From: Thermobrachium celere DSM 8682
Lineage (GTDB): Bacteria > Bacillota > Clostridia > Clostridiales > Caloramatoraceae
Length of the DNA: 64,000 nt
Direction: 5' to 3'
Assembly: GCF_000430995.1 (NCBI RefSeq)
Contig: NZ_HF952018.1
Location: 111,927 to 175,926, forward strand
Under the pieces are notes generated by a model. The model was not told the DNA's origin and made no database searches. It was given only the letters and a program-made list of their open reading frames with translations. A program made the position numbers and the translations under genes. Below, piece after piece: positions 30,052-41,887 of the stretch (the stretch's first letter is position 1; the number at the start of each line of letters is the position of its first letter).

Positions 30052-30498
30052 ATGAGACCAAGCTGGGATGAATATTTTATGGAAATTGCAAATACGGTTA
30101 AAAAGCGTTCGACTTGTTTAAGAAGGCAGGTTGGAGCAGTAATAGTAAAGGATAATAGAATACTTACGACAGGGTACAACGGTGTTCCACCTAAGATGAG
30201 ACATTGTCTTGATATTGGATGCTTAAGGCAAGAGCTTAATATACCTTCAGGTCAAAGGCATGAACTTTGTAGAGCTTTACATGCCGAGCAAAATGCCATA
30301 ATACAAGCAGCAAAGTATGGCATATCCATAGAGGGTGCAACCATTTATGTAACAGCACAGCCATGTATTATATGTGCAAAGCAGATTATAGCATCTGGAA
30401 TAAAGAAAATAGTTTTTTCAGGAGATTATCCAGATGAGTTTTCACTTGAGATGATAAAGGAATCAGGAATAGAAATAGTTAGATTTAATCAGCTGTAA
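30052..30498 (+). CDS. comEB: Deoxycytidylate deaminase (ComEB family)
   Basis: A 148-residue zinc-dependent deaminase with [15 protein letters not shown] (zinc His and catalytic Glu) and [11 protein letters not shown] (zinc cysteines). [21 protein letters not shown] at the N-terminus is typical of dCMP deaminase. It converts dCMP to dUMP for thymidylate synthesis. ComEB is only a locus name from Bacillus; no com role is implied. Confidence 0.92.
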   Translation: MRPSWDEYFMEIANTVKKRSTCLRRQVGAVIVKDNRILTTGYNGVPPKMRHCLDIGCLRQELNIPSGQRHELCRALHAEQNAIIQAAKYGISIEGATIYVTAQPCIICAKQIIASGIKKIVFSGDYPDEFSLEMIKESGIEIVRFNQL

Positions 30499-30524
30499 AA
30501 CGATTTAGTTTTACAGCTGATTTT
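30491..30524 (+). terminator. Terminator after the dCMP deaminase gene
   Basis: Perfect 11-base stem AGCTGTAAAAC / GTTTTACAGCT with a six-base loop, then GATTTTATTATT. The stop codon is inside the left arm. Confidence 0.8.
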
Positions 30525-30553
30525 ATTATTTAACAAAATTCATGGATTTTTAA

Positions 30554-30582
30554 TTATTAAATTTATAAATTTGTGGTAAAAT
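30554..30582 (+). promoter_or_regulatory. Probable promoter for the wecA-like gene
   Basis: Extended -10 box TGGTAAAAT (-10 hexamer 30577-30582) with a weak -35 TTATTA at 30554-30559, 17-base spacer. It lies 35 bases upstream of the chosen start. Confidence 0.5.
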
Positions 30583-30617
30583 GTTTATGGTATGTTAAAT
30601 ATGAGGAGTGTATACAA

Positions 30618-31643
30618 ATGAAATATTTATACATGTTCATACTTGCAGCGTTATTATCCTTTATTTTAACTCCACTTGCCAAGAAAATTGCCTATAGATT
30701 GAAGGCTATAGATGTACCAAAGGATGATAGAAGGTTACATAAAAAACCAATCCCTAGATTAGGAGGACTTGCAATTTTTTTATCCTTTTTAATAGTATCA
30801 ATATGTTATGTTGGAAGACAAGAAGATTTGGATGGTATATTAATAGGTGCAACCATAATTGTTATTATGGGAATTATAGATGATAAAAAGGAGCTCAAAC
30901 CAAAGGTAAAGCTTATTTTTCAAATATTGGCCAGCTTAATTTTAATAGCATTTGGAATAAAGGTTAATTATATAACAATACCACTGCTACCTGGAACAGG
31001 ATCCTTTTATGTTGGGTGGCTTGGGATACCAATAACAGTACTTTGGGTTGTTGGAATAACAAATGCTGTAAATCTAATTGATGGTTTAGATGGATTAGCC
31101 TGTGGCGTATGTAGTATAGCTGCACTTTCTCTTTTTGGAGTGTCAATGATAAGTGGAAGGGTGACGGCAGGAATTTTATCCTTAATATTATCAGGAGCTT
31201 GTTTAGGATTTTTATATTACAACTTCAATCCTGCAAGTATTTTCATGGGAGATACTGGTTCGCAGTTTTTAGGCTTCACTCTTGCAGCTATTTCCATACA
31301 AGGTGCTATAAAGTCAGCAGCTGCTGTTGCTGTGGCAGTTCCTATATTGGCACTTGGATTACCTATATATGATACATTATTTGCTATGATTAGGAGAAAG
31401 ATAAATAATAGACCTATAATGGAAGCTGATAAGGGACACCTACATCATAGACTCCTTGCATTAGGATATAGTCAAAGACAGGTAGCAATAATTTTATACA
31501 TAGTAAGTGGTATATTTGGAGTAACATCAATTTTAGCAATGTCAGTATCAACTAAAAAATCGTATTTAATTTTGATGATAGTTTGTACACTTGTATTGGC
31601 CTTTGCAACTGAACTAGGATTACTAAAAAAGACGAAGAGGTGA
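30618..31643 (+). CDS. Undecaprenyl-phosphate N-acetylglucosaminyl 1-phosphate transferase (WecA/TagO family)
   Basis: Polytopic membrane enzyme that starts cell-wall polymer synthesis by loading GlcNAc-1-P on undecaprenyl phosphate. From ATG 30618 (GAGGAG upstream) the protein has 341 residues with KDDRRLHKKPIPRLGGLAIF, two Asp-rich motifs (MGIIDDKKELKPK, NLIDGLDGLACG), FMGDTGSQFLGF and the HLHHRLLALG motif. The adjacent 2-epimerase supports a teichoic-acid-like polymer. An upstream in-frame codon at 30573 lies inside the promoter. Confidence 0.92.
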   Translation: MKYLYMFILAALLSFILTPLAKKIAYRLKAIDVPKDDRRLHKKPIPRLGGLAIFLSFLIVSICYVGRQEDLDGILIGATIIVIMGIIDDKKELKPKVKLIFQILASLILIAFGIKVNYITIPLLPGTGSFYVGWLGIPITVLWVVGITNAVNLIDGLDGLACGVCSIAALSLFGVSMISGRVTAGILSLILSGACLGFLYYNFNPASIFMGDTGSQFLGFTLAAISIQGAIKSAAAVAVAVPILALGLPIYDTLFAMIRRKINNRPIMEADKGHLHHRLLALGYSQRQVAIILYIVSGIFGVTSILAMSVSTKKSYLILMIVCTLVLAFATELGLLKKTKR

Positions 31644-31647
31644 TTAA

Positions 31648-32799
31648 ATGTTAAAGGTAATGACTATATTTGGAACAAGACCAGAGGCAATAAAAATGGC
31701 ACCACTTGTTAAAGAACTAGAGAAAAGAGAAAATATTGAATCAATTGTTTGTGTAACAGCACAGCACAGACAGATGCTAGATCAAGTTTTAGAGCTTTTT
31801 GAAATCACTCCTGATTATGATTTAAATATAATGAAGGAGAGGCAAAGTTTAACATCAATTACAACAGGTGTACTTGAGGGATTAGATGAACTATTTAAGA
31901 CAGTAAAGCCTGATATAGTTTTAGTACATGGAGATACAACTACTACTTTTGCAGGAAGCCTTGCAGCATTCTATAACAAGATTAAAATTGGACATGTTGA
32001 AGCTGGACTTAGAACCTTTGATAAGTATTTTCCTTTCCCAGAGGAAATTAATAGAAAGCTAACTGGTGCTTTAGCAGACTTACATTTTGCACCAACTCCA
32101 AGATCAAAACAAAATTTATTAAATGAAGGAGTAAAAGAAGAGGATATATTTATAACAGGTAACACAGTAATAGATGCATTAGAGGAAACTGTATGTGAAG
32201 ACTATGTATTTGAAAATGAAGTATTAAACAACATAGATTTTAAAAATAGAAAAGTTATTATGGTTACTGCTCATAGAAGAGAAAATTGGGGTGAACCTTT
32301 AGAAAACATATGCAGAGCTTTTAAAAGGCTTGTAGAGACATATAAAGATGTTGAAATTGTATATTTAGTACATTTAAACCCAGTCGTAAGAGAGACAGTA
32401 TACAGCATTTTAGATGGTGTTGAGAGGGTACATTTACTTCCTCCACTTGATACAAAGGAAACACATAATTTAATGAATAGATGTTATATGGTTATGACAG
32501 ACTCAGGAGGACTTCAGGAAGAGGCACCACACCTTGGAAAACCAGTTTTAGTTTTAAGGGATGTAACTGAACGTCCAGAGGCTGTTGAAGCAGGAACTGT
32601 TAAGGTTATAGGTACAGATGAAGAAAAAGTATTTAATGAAGCAGCTTTATTAATTGAAGATAGTTCTGCATATAAGAATATGGCAAATGCAGTTAATCCA
32701 TATGGAGATGGTCATGCTTCAAGAAGAATAGTAGATGCAATACTTTATTATTTTGGATTAAAAGAAGATAGACCAGATGAGTTTATAATACACAAATAG
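31648..32799 (+). CDS. wecB: UDP-N-acetylglucosamine 2-epimerase (non-hydrolysing)
   Basis: Converts UDP-GlcNAc to UDP-ManNAc for wall polysaccharide or teichoic acid linkage units. The 383-residue protein begins VMTIFGTRPEAIKMAPLV and has VLVHGDTTTTFAGSLAAFY, GHVEAGLRTFDKYFPFPEE, VTAHRRENWGEP and TDSGGLQEEAPHLGKPVLVLRDVTERPEA. These are diagnostic. It starts five bases after the transferase gene. Also called mnaA. Confidence 0.95.
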   Translation: MLKVMTIFGTRPEAIKMAPLVKELEKRENIESIVCVTAQHRQMLDQVLELFEITPDYDLNIMKERQSLTSITTGVLEGLDELFKTVKPDIVLVHGDTTTTFAGSLAAFYNKIKIGHVEAGLRTFDKYFPFPEEINRKLTGALADLHFAPTPRSKQNLLNEGVKEEDIFITGNTVIDALEETVCEDYVFENEVLNNIDFKNRKVIMVTAHRRENWGEPLENICRAFKRLVETYKDVEIVYLVHLNPVVRETVYSILDGVERVHLLPPLDTKETHNLMNRCYMVMTDSGGLQEEAPHLGKPVLVLRDVTERPEAVEAGTVKVIGTDEEKVFNEAALLIEDSSAYKNMANAVNPYGDGHASRRIVDAILYYFGLKEDRPDEFIIHK

Positions 32800-32817
32800 T
32801 TAATTATTTAGCAAATA

Positions 32818-32847
32818 TATACAATACCCCTATTAATGTGCTATAAT
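32818..32847 (+). promoter_or_regulatory. Possible thl promoter lying inside the terminator loop
   Basis: TATAAT at 32842-32847 sits in the loop of the hairpin at 32827-32876. A weak -35 TATACA (32818-32823) is 18 bases upstream. Transcripts from here would start near 32854, after the left arm, and so could not form the full hairpin. Confidence 0.45.
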
Positions 32848-32883
32848 ATTTCAAGAATATTTGCACAAATAGGGGGTTTTTTT
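32827..32883 (+). terminator. Intrinsic terminator fused to the thl ribosome binding site
   Basis: Extended hairpin: CCCCTATT pairs with AATAGGGG (32868-32875), TGTGC with GCACA, and inner AATATT with AATATT, followed by seven T residues that directly abut the thl ATG at 32884. The right arm AGGGGG is also the only ribosome binding site for thl. It should end transcripts from wecB. Confidence 0.75.
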
Positions 32884-34071
32884 ATGAGAGAGGTTTATAT
32901 AGTTGGAGCCTGTAGAACACCTATAGGAAGTTTTTTAGGCAGCTTGAAGGATTTAGATGCAACAAAGTTAGGTAGTATAGTGGTTAAAGAGGCAATAAGA
33001 AGAGCAAATATTAATAAAGATGACATAAGTGAAGTTATAATGGGTAATGTACTACAAGCAGGGTTAGGTCAAAATCCTGCAAGGCAATCTGCGATATATG
33101 CAGGTTTAAATATTGAAATACCTTCAATGACAATAAATAAAGTTTGTGGTTCAGGACTTAGAGCAGTAAGTTTAGCAGCACAGACAATTATGACAGGGGA
33201 TAATGAAGTTGTTGTTGCAGGTGGTATGGAAAGCATGTCAAATGCACCATATCTTGTGAAAGGATTAAGACAGGGATTGAAAATGGGAAGTCAAGAGTTA
33301 ATAGATTCAATGATTTTTGATGGCTTAACTGATATCTACAATGGATATCATATGGGTATTACAGCAGAGAATTTAGTAGAAATGTATGGTATAACAAGAG
33401 AAGAGCAGGATAGATTTGCAGAGGAGTCACAAAGAAGGGCAGCAAAAGCAAGAAGAGAAGGAAAGTTTAAAGATGAAATAGTGGAGGTTGAAATACCTCA
33501 GAAAAAAGGAGATCCAATTATATTTAGTGAAGATGAGTATATAAAGGAAGATACTACTTATGAGAAGTTAAGTAAACTTAAGCCAGCCTTTAAAAAGGAT
33601 GGAACAGTTACAGCAGGAAATTCATCAGGTATTAATGATGGAGCTGCGGCTTTAGTACTTGCAAGTTATGAATACGTTAAAAAGAACAATTTAAAACCTA
33701 TAGCAAGGATAGTCTCCTATGCTTCAAGTGGTGTAGATCCTAAAATTATGGGTATAGGTCCAGTTCCTGCTACAAAACTTGCTTTAAAGAAGGCTGGTCT
33801 TAATATAGAGGATATTGATTTAGTTGAAGCAAATGAGGCCTTTGCTGCACAGGCTCTATCAGTACTTAAGGAATTAAAATTTGATCCAGCAATAGTTAAT
33901 GTAAATGGAGGAGCTATTGCATTAGGTCATCCAATAGGTGCATCAGGGGCTAGAATATTAGTAACGCTTTTATATGAAATGGTTAGGAGAAAATCAAAGT
34001 ATGGTCTTGCAACACTATGCATAGGTGGTGGAATGGGAACAGCATTAATTGTAGAAAACTGCGAGATTTAG
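32884..34071 (+). CDS. thl: Acetyl-CoA C-acetyltransferase (thiolase)
   Basis: Condenses two acetyl-CoA to acetoacetyl-CoA, the entry to butyrate-type pathways. From ATG 32884 the 395-residue protein has the acyl-accepting Cys in [11 protein letters not shown] (near residue 88), [30 protein letters not shown] with the catalytic His and the second Cys in [13 protein letters not shown]. An in-frame codon at 32836 lies in the terminator loop and is rejected. It stands alone, without hbd, crt or bcd beside it. Confidence 0.95.
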   Translation: MREVYIVGACRTPIGSFLGSLKDLDATKLGSIVVKEAIRRANINKDDISEVIMGNVLQAGLGQNPARQSAIYAGLNIEIPSMTINKVCGSGLRAVSLAAQTIMTGDNEVVVAGGMESMSNAPYLVKGLRQGLKMGSQELIDSMIFDGLTDIYNGYHMGITAENLVEMYGITREEQDRFAEESQRRAAKARREGKFKDEIVEVEIPQKKGDPIIFSEDEYIKEDTTYEKLSKLKPAFKKDGTVTAGNSSGINDGAAALVLASYEYVKKNNLKPIARIVSYASSGVDPKIMGIGPVPATKLALKKAGLNIEDIDLVEANEAFAAQALSVLKELKFDPAIVNVNGGAIALGHPIGASGARILVTLLYEMVRRKSKYGLATLCIGGGMGTALIVENCEI

Positions 34072-34090
34072 AGAATAAATAAGAAAAAAT

Positions 34091-34126
34091 AGGGTTAAAT
34101 TGGGCTGTATAGTCTAATTTAACTCT
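34091..34126 (+). terminator. Hairpin after thl
   Basis: A 15-base stem with G-T pairs: AGGGTTAAATTGGGC and GTCTAATTTAACTCT around a six-base loop. The downstream tract is AT-rich without a clear T run. Confidence 0.55.
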
Positions 34127-34145
34127 ATATAATTTAAAAAAAACA

Positions 34146-34173
34146 TTGAATTTTATTTTTTAAGTGATAAAAT
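34146..34173 (+). promoter_or_regulatory. Promoter of the structured RNA upstream of the atp operon
   Basis: TTGAAT (34146-34151) and TAAAAT (34168-34173) with a 16-base spacer. Predicted start at about 34180, just before the structured region. Confidence 0.6.
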
Positions 34174-34180
34174 AAATTTC

Positions 34181-34300
34181 GTTAAGGTCATCTGACAGCC
34201 AAGCTTGGAGGTCGGGTGGTCTTGAAAAAAGAGGCAGACATTTACTTATCAAGGGTAAGTGTAGGCCGGTACCAAAATGATTGGTACCGGCCTTTTTGTT
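34181..34300 (+). ncRNA. Structured RNA of unassigned class with its own terminator
   Basis: About 120 nucleotides. P1: 34184-34196 pairs with 34211-34223 over 13 bases including G-U pairs, capped by a CCA/TGG mini-stem. P2: ACATTTAC (34238-34245) pairs with GTAAGTGT (34255-34262), loop TTATCAAGG. The loop TCAAG (34249-34253) can pair with CTTGA (34221-34225) to form a pseudoknot competing with the base of P1. A 13-base GC-rich terminator stem follows (34263-34275 with 34281-34293). I do not recognise the class. A riboswitch such as the sodium-sensing DUF1646 type, reported upstream of ATP synthase genes, is one hypothesis I could not confirm; a free small RNA is another. Confidence 0.65.
34263..34300 (+). 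terminator. Strong terminator of the structured RNA
   Basis: AGGCCGGTACCAA and TTGGTACCGGCCT form 13 perfect pairs around AATGA, followed by TTTTGTTTT. The segment AAAAAGAGGC (34226-34235) could pair with GCCTTTTT on the 3' arm, a possible antiterminator. Confidence 0.9.
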
Positions 34301-34345
34301 TTAGTTTTCTGACAAATTTAAAAATTTAAAAATTGTACAGTTTGA

Positions 34346-34374
34346 TTGACAGCCTAAGGCGATGAGATTATGAT
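34346..34374 (+). promoter_or_regulatory. Promoter of the ATP synthase operon
   Basis: Consensus TTGACA (34346-34351), 17-base spacer, TATGAT (34369-34374), located downstream of the structured RNA and its terminator and about 97 bases before atpI. This allows atp expression independent of the upstream RNA. Confidence 0.75.
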
Positions 34375-34470
34375 ATATTTGAATATTATGATATTACGAT
34401 ATTTTGACTTTATGTATTAAAAAGATAAAACTTTAGAAACTAAGATAAAAGACCTTTTTGGTGGTGCCCT

Positions 34471-34842
34471 ATGGTTGATGAATTTATTTTTAGCTTCATT
34501 TTAATAAAACTTAAATTTTCTTTTTATATATTTTTATTATTTATAATTTTATTATTTGTTTTAGGAAATAAAATGTTTTTATCTTATACCTTAGGATATT
34601 TAATAGGAGTTGCCAATTTCATTGTTCTATCATTATCAACAAACTATATCATAAAAAAAGAAATTAAATACCCTAAGTTAACACAATTTCTATTTTTTAC
34701 ATTAAGAATTATTGTAGTTTCTTTGATTCTTGCAGAGGCAGTATCAAAGGGACATAATGTTTTTACTTTGTTTTTAGGTTTTATGGTATTAAATATATCT
34801 ATAAAGTTAAGTGCTTATTTAGAGTGTAGAAGGGAGGGATAG
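34471..34842 (+). CDS. atpI: ATP synthase subunit I-like protein
   Basis: A 123-residue membrane protein with four hydrophobic segments, beginning MVDEFIFSFILIKLKFSF. AtpI proteins are poorly conserved, act as c-ring assembly chaperones or Mg/Ca carriers, and are identified here mostly by position at the head of the atp operon. It is separated from atpB by one base. A GGTGG site precedes the ATG. Confidence 0.78.
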   Translation: MVDEFIFSFILIKLKFSFYIFLLFIILLFVLGNKMFLSYTLGYLIGVANFIVLSLSTNYIIKKEIKYPKLTQFLFFTLRIIVVSLILAEAVSKGHNVFTLFLGFMVLNISIKLSAYLECRREG

Positions 34843-34843
34843 C

Positions 34844-35816
<973 letters not shown>

Positions 35817-35817
<1 letters not shown>

Positions 35818-35850
35818 ACTTAAGTGCTCTGCACTTAAGTTTTATTTTAA
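35817..35850 (+). terminator. Hairpin between atpE and atpF
   Basis: An 11-base perfect stem AACTTAAGTGC / GCACTTAAGTT with a three-base loop, then TTATTTTAAAA, starting at the atpE stop. Probably a partial terminator or 3'-end stabiliser inside the operon. Confidence 0.7.
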
Positions 35851-35885
35851 AACAGGTCCTTGGCTTATAGCTTGGAGGTGAAGGT

Positions 35886-36365
35886 ATGGAGATTAACTTA
35901 TGGACAGTTGTGATAACAATATTTAATGTTGTTATTTTATATATATTTTTAAAGAAAAAACTGTTTATTCCAGTTACAACATTTATGGAGAATAGAACAA
36001 ATACAATTGAAAATAATATAAAGTCTTCAATAAATAAAAAGAAGGAAGCAGAGGAACTTAAAAAAGAGTATGAAAACAAATTAAAGGAATTAAATGAACA
36101 AGGTAAAAGAATAGTTGAAGAGTATAAAAATAAAGCATTAAATATTCATGATGAAATAATAGCACAGGCAAAAAAGGAAGCCGATTTTATAAGACAAAAA
36201 GCAAGAGAAGATGCAGAACTTGAAATGGAAAGAGCTCAGGATGAAATTAAAAAGCAGATTGTTTCATTAGCACTTTTAGTGGCAGCAAAGGCAATAGAAA
36301 GGGAACTTGATGAGGAAAAACATCATGCACTAATAAAGGAATTTATAAATAGGGTAGGTGCATAA
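35886..36365 (+). CDS. atpF: ATP synthase F0 subunit b
   Basis: Peripheral stalk subunit, 159 residues: one N-terminal membrane helix (about residues 5-24) then a long charged coiled coil rich in Lys and Glu. GGAGG precedes the start by seven bases. The gene follows the intercistronic hairpin and overlaps or abuts atpH at 36358-36367. Confidence 0.92.
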   Translation: MEINLWTVVITIFNVVILYIFLKKKLFIPVTTFMENRTNTIENNIKSSINKKKEAEELKKEYENKLKELNEQGKRIVEEYKNKALNIHDEIIAQAKKEADFIRQKAREDAELEMERAQDEIKKQIVSLALLVAAKAIERELDEEKHHALIKEFINRVGA

Positions 36366-36366
36366 T

Positions 36367-36918
36367 ATGCATGAATTAGTGGCAGCAAAGTATGCTGAGG
36401 CTCTTTTGGAGGAGTCAATTAATACAGGGAACCTTAAGGAGTGTGTTGATGATCTTGATAAGTTCTGCAAACTTCTTAATGATAACAAAGAATTTTATGA
36501 TTTCTTAGTACATCCAGAAATTAAGGATGATGAGAAGATAAATGTAATAAATAATTCATTAAGAGGAAAAACTCCAGAGGAACTTATAAAGACTATTATT
36601 CTTCTTATAACACATGATAGAATTGAAGACATATTTTTAGTCAATGAAGAGTTAAAATCGAGATATTATGAACACATTGGTGTTAAATTTGCTCAAGTTA
36701 AGACGGCAGTTGAGCTTACTGATGAGGAAATAGAGCTTTTAAAGAATAAGTTGAAAGATAAATACAACTGTGAAGTGATTATTGAAAATATAGTGGATAA
36801 ATCGATAATAGGTGGAGTATATTTAAAGGTTTCAGATGAAACAATTGATGAAACAATTAAGGGGAGACTTGAAAGGATTAAAAGACAACTTTTAAAGAAG
36901 GATGAGGTGATAATATGA
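36367..36918 (+). CDS. atpH: ATP synthase F1 subunit delta
   Basis: Links the peripheral stalk to the alpha/beta head. From ATG 36367 the 183-residue protein begins [16 protein letters not shown] and has the C-terminal [25 protein letters not shown] motif typical of delta/OSCP. A GTG at 36358 inside atpF is an alternative that adds three residues. It overlaps atpA by four bases. Confidence 0.92.
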   Translation: MHELVAAKYAEALLEESINTGNLKECVDDLDKFCKLLNDNKEFYDFLVHPEIKDDEKINVINNSLRGKTPEELIKTIILLITHDRIEDIFLVNEELKSRYYEHIGVKFAQVKTAVELTDEEIELLKNKLKDKYNCEVIIENIVDKSIIGGVYLKVSDETIDETIKGRLERIKRQLLKKDEVII

Positions 36919-38420
36919 GTATAAGACCGGATGAAATAACAAGGATATTAAAAAGGCAACTTGAGGAGTATGAAAATAAATTTGAGATAGAGGATACTGG
37001 AACAATAGTTCAAATAGGTGATGATATAGCAAGAATATATGGACTTAATAACTGTATGGCTGGTGAACTATTAGAGTTTCCAAATGGTGTATATGGTATG
37101 GCATTAAACCTTGAGGAGTCAAATGTTGGTGCTGTTTTATTTGGTAGTCAGCAGGGAATAAAGGAAGGAGATGTTGTAAAAAGAACAGGAAGAGTAGTTG
37201 AGGTGCCTGTGGGTGAAGCATTAATAGGTAGAGTAGTTAATGCTTTGGGAGAGCCAATTGATGGGAAAGGACCAATTAAAACAAATAAAACAAGACCAGT
37301 TGAGGTTGTTGCTCCAGGAGTTATATATAGAAAGTCAGTTAAAGAGCCAATGCAAACAGGTATTAAAGCTATAGATTCAATGGTTCCAATAGGAAAAGGA
37401 CAAAGAGAGCTTATAATTGGAGACAGACAAACAGGAAAAACCGCAATTGCAATAGATGCAATAATTAATCAAAAAGGTAAAAATGTTATATGTATATATG
37501 TTGCAATAGGACAAAAACAATCAACAGTTGCTCATATTGTAAATACCCTACAACAATTTGGTGCAATGGATTATACAATAGTTGTATCTGCCTCAGCTTC
37601 AGATACAGCACCACTTCAATTCTTAGCCCCATATGCAGGTTGTGCTATGGGAGAAGAGTTTATGTACAATGGAAGAGATGTTTTGATTGTATATGATGAC
37701 CTATCAAAACATGCTGTGGCATATAGAACTATGTCACTACTTTTAAGAAGACCACCAGGACGTGAAGCATATCCTGGAGATGTGTTTTATTTACATTCAA
37801 GGCTTCTTGAAAGAGCAGCTAAGCTTTCAGATGAATTAGGTGGAGGTTCAATGACTGCACTACCTATAATTGAAACACTTGCAGGTGATGTAACTGCTTA
37901 TATACCAACAAATGTAATATCCATTACAGATGGACAGATATTCCTTGAGGCAGATCTATTCTTTTCAGGGGTGAGACCAGCTATAAATCCTGGTATTTCT
38001 GTATCACGTGTTGGAGGTTCTGCACAAATTAAAGCTATGAAGCAGGTTGCAGGAATGCTGAGAATAGAACTTGCTCAATATAGAGAACTTGCCGCCTTTG
38101 CACAGTTTGGTTCTGATCTTGATAAAGAGTCAAGAGCTAGAATTGAAAAGGGACAAAGACTAGTTGAAATTTTAAAGCAGGATCAGTATTCTCCTATGCC
38201 TGTAGAGGAACAAATAGCTATTCTATATGCAGCTATAAATAATTACTTAAATGATATACCTGTTGAAGAAGTTAGAAGATTTGAAAAGGAATATTTAGAG
38301 TTTATGAGGACTCATAAAAGAGAAGTATTAAGTGCCATAGTTGATAAGAAGGAGTTAACAGATGAAATCAAAAAGATGCTAGATGATGCTATCAATGAGT
38401 TTAAGGGTACATTTAAATAA
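36915..38420 (+). CDS. atpA: ATP synthase F1 subunit alpha
   Basis: Non-catalytic nucleotide-binding subunit, 501 residues. Walker A is [14 protein letters not shown] near residue 170, with the KQSTVAHIV block and the signature [17 protein letters not shown]. Length and order are standard. ATG overlaps the atpH stop (ATAATATGAG context). Confidence 0.97.
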   Translation: MSIRPDEITRILKRQLEEYENKFEIEDTGTIVQIGDDIARIYGLNNCMAGELLEFPNGVYGMALNLEESNVGAVLFGSQQGIKEGDVVKRTGRVVEVPVGEALIGRVVNALGEPIDGKGPIKTNKTRPVEVVAPGVIYRKSVKEPMQTGIKAIDSMVPIGKGQRELIIGDRQTGKTAIAIDAIINQKGKNVICIYVAIGQKQSTVAHIVNTLQQFGAMDYTIVVSASASDTAPLQFLAPYAGCAMGEEFMYNGRDVLIVYDDLSKHAVAYRTMSLLLRRPPGREAYPGDVFYLHSRLLERAAKLSDELGGGSMTALPIIETLAGDVTAYIPTNVISITDGQIFLEADLFFSGVRPAINPGISVSRVGGSAQIKAMKQVAGMLRIELAQYRELAAFAQFGSDLDKESRARIEKGQRLVEILKQDQYSPMPVEEQIAILYAAINNYLNDIPVEEVRRFEKEYLEFMRTHKREVLSAIVDKKELTDEIKKMLDDAINEFKGTFK

Positions 38421-38443
38421 TATACCCTTCTGGAGGTGTTTAT

Positions 38444-40694
<2,251 letters not shown>

Positions 40695-40705
40695 GAGGTG
40701 ATGTT

Positions 40706-41116
40706 ATGGCTAAATTTAGCCTAGAGATAGTTACACCTGATAGAAAGTTTTTTAAAGGTGAAGTTGAATCTTTAACAGTAACCAGTTTAGTAGGTAAAAT
40801 GCAGTTTTTAGCAAATCATACTCCATATGTTGCTGCATTGTTACCTGACGTTATAAAAATAAAACAAGATGGATTTAATAAATATGCCGTTATAGCAGGT
40901 GGGTTTATTGAATTTATAGATAATAAAGCTATAATAATGGCTGATGCAGCAGAATGGCCAGAGGAAATTGATAGAGAAAGAGCAGAAGAGGAATTGGATA
41001 GGGCAAAGAAAAGGCTTGAAGCAAAGGGTGAGAACATAGATTATATTAAGGCAAAACTAAAATTAATGAAGGCGACAGCTAGATTAAAGGCAAGTGAGAT
41101 TGTAAACAAAAAATAG
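40706..41116 (+). CDS. atpC: ATP synthase F1 subunit epsilon
   Basis: Regulatory rotor subunit, 136 residues, with the N-terminal beta-sandwich (LEIVTPDRKFFKGEVESLTVTS) and the C-terminal helical hairpin rich in Glu and Lys (REREAEEELDRAKKRLEAKGE-like). Last gene of the atp operon; a terminator-like hairpin that includes the next start codon begins 12 bases after its stop. Confidence 0.94.
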   Translation: MAKFSLEIVTPDRKFFKGEVESLTVTSLVGKMQFLANHTPYVAALLPDVIKIKQDGFNKYAVIAGGFIEFIDNKAIIMADAAEWPEEIDRERAEEELDRAKKRLEAKGENIDYIKAKLKLMKATARLKASEIVNKK

Positions 41117-41127
41117 CATAATTGTAT

Positions 41128-41205
41128 AAAACCACTTTTTCATGGACATACTCTTTAAAAAAGGGGAGGGTGGTCCAGATGAAAAAGTGGTTTTATTTAT
41201 TCATA
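41128..41205 (+). terminator. Terminator of the atp operon overlapping the ywmB start
   Basis: A perfect 16-base inverted repeat: 41128-41143 (AAAACCACTTTTTCAT) and 41179-41194, whose right arm is the first codons of ywmB including the ATG. GGAC/GTCC extends the stem inside. The right arm ends in TTTT followed by ATTTATT. The loop holds the ywmB ribosome binding site. Confidence 0.65.
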
Positions 41206-41868
41206 ATATTTTTAGTGATTATTTTTACATACTGGAATATCCAAAATAAAATTTATAACGATATGGTAAATGCATGTTATGAAGAGGGAGGAGAAACAAT
41301 AAATATACAGCTAGAGGGGAATGGTTTTATAAGGGGATATTATGATAAAGCAGATCTATCTAAAAGTTTAATTAAGGATTTTGACATAATTTCATATGAA
41401 TATACAGAAACAGAAGAAGAGTTTTTATTTAACGCTATAACAAGTTGTGGTTATGTAACAGTTAAGTTAAAGGATTTAGATAACAAAATTTATGCTTCTG
41501 TAACTGTTTCACAAAATGCACAGAATATGAATATAAATAATATTAAGCAAATTATTTTTAAAAATTTCATAAAATATAGAGCCTTACCTAAGTTTTCAAT
41601 ACTTATAACTGGCAAGTTTGATGGTAGACTCACAAGTGCAGAGATGAAACAGAAGGCAGTAGACATTATAAAAAAGAGAGGGGCAATATTCATAAATGGT
41701 ATAGAAGATGAAAATTTAGTAAGTGTATCAGCTTTTTTACCAACATTAGAGGACAGGAAAATATGCGATGATAAATATGTAAATTTAAACATAGCCTTTA
41801 GATATAGCAGTTTAAACAACTGCACATATATTTGGATTGGCAGTCCACTTATTTTTGTTGAGTATTAA
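41179..41868 (+). CDS. ywmB: YwmB-like protein (DUF1779/TATA-box-binding-like fold)
   Basis: A 229-residue protein with one N-terminal hydrophobic helix (residues 4-20), likely membrane-anchored and extracytoplasmic. Identification rests on position between atpC and murA, as in Bacillus subtilis, and on general size; the duplicated domain folds like TBP in the known structure. Start ATG 41179 follows GGGGAGGG. The first codons pair with an upstream repeat, so translation may be restricted. Function is unknown. Confidence 0.72.
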   Translation: MKKWFYLFIIFLVIIFTYWNIQNKIYNDMVNACYEEGGETINIQLEGNGFIRGYYDKADLSKSLIKDFDIISYEYTETEEEFLFNAITSCGYVTVKLKDLDNKIYASVTVSQNAQNMNINNIKQIIFKNFIKYRALPKFSILITGKFDGRLTSAEMKQKAVDIIKKRGAIFINGIEDENLVSVSAFLPTLEDRKICDDKYVNLNIAFRYSSLNNCTYIWIGSPLIFVEY

Positions 41869-41887
41869 TTATTTGGAGGAATAAATG

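Noticed and set aside
32836..32883. N-terminal extension of thiolase
   Set aside because: The extension is encoded by the terminator loop and right arm; the family N-terminus starts at ATG 32884.
34181..34300. Known riboswitch classes (ZTP, fluoride, c-di-GMP, THF, guanidine, purine) for the atp leader
   Set aside because: None of the core motifs I remember for these classes is present; the RNA is left unassigned.
41122..41178. N-terminal extension of the YwmB-like protein
   Set aside because: The in-frame upstream codons lie in the left arm and loop of the hairpin and come before the ribosome site; ATG 41179 gives a proper membrane-anchor start.
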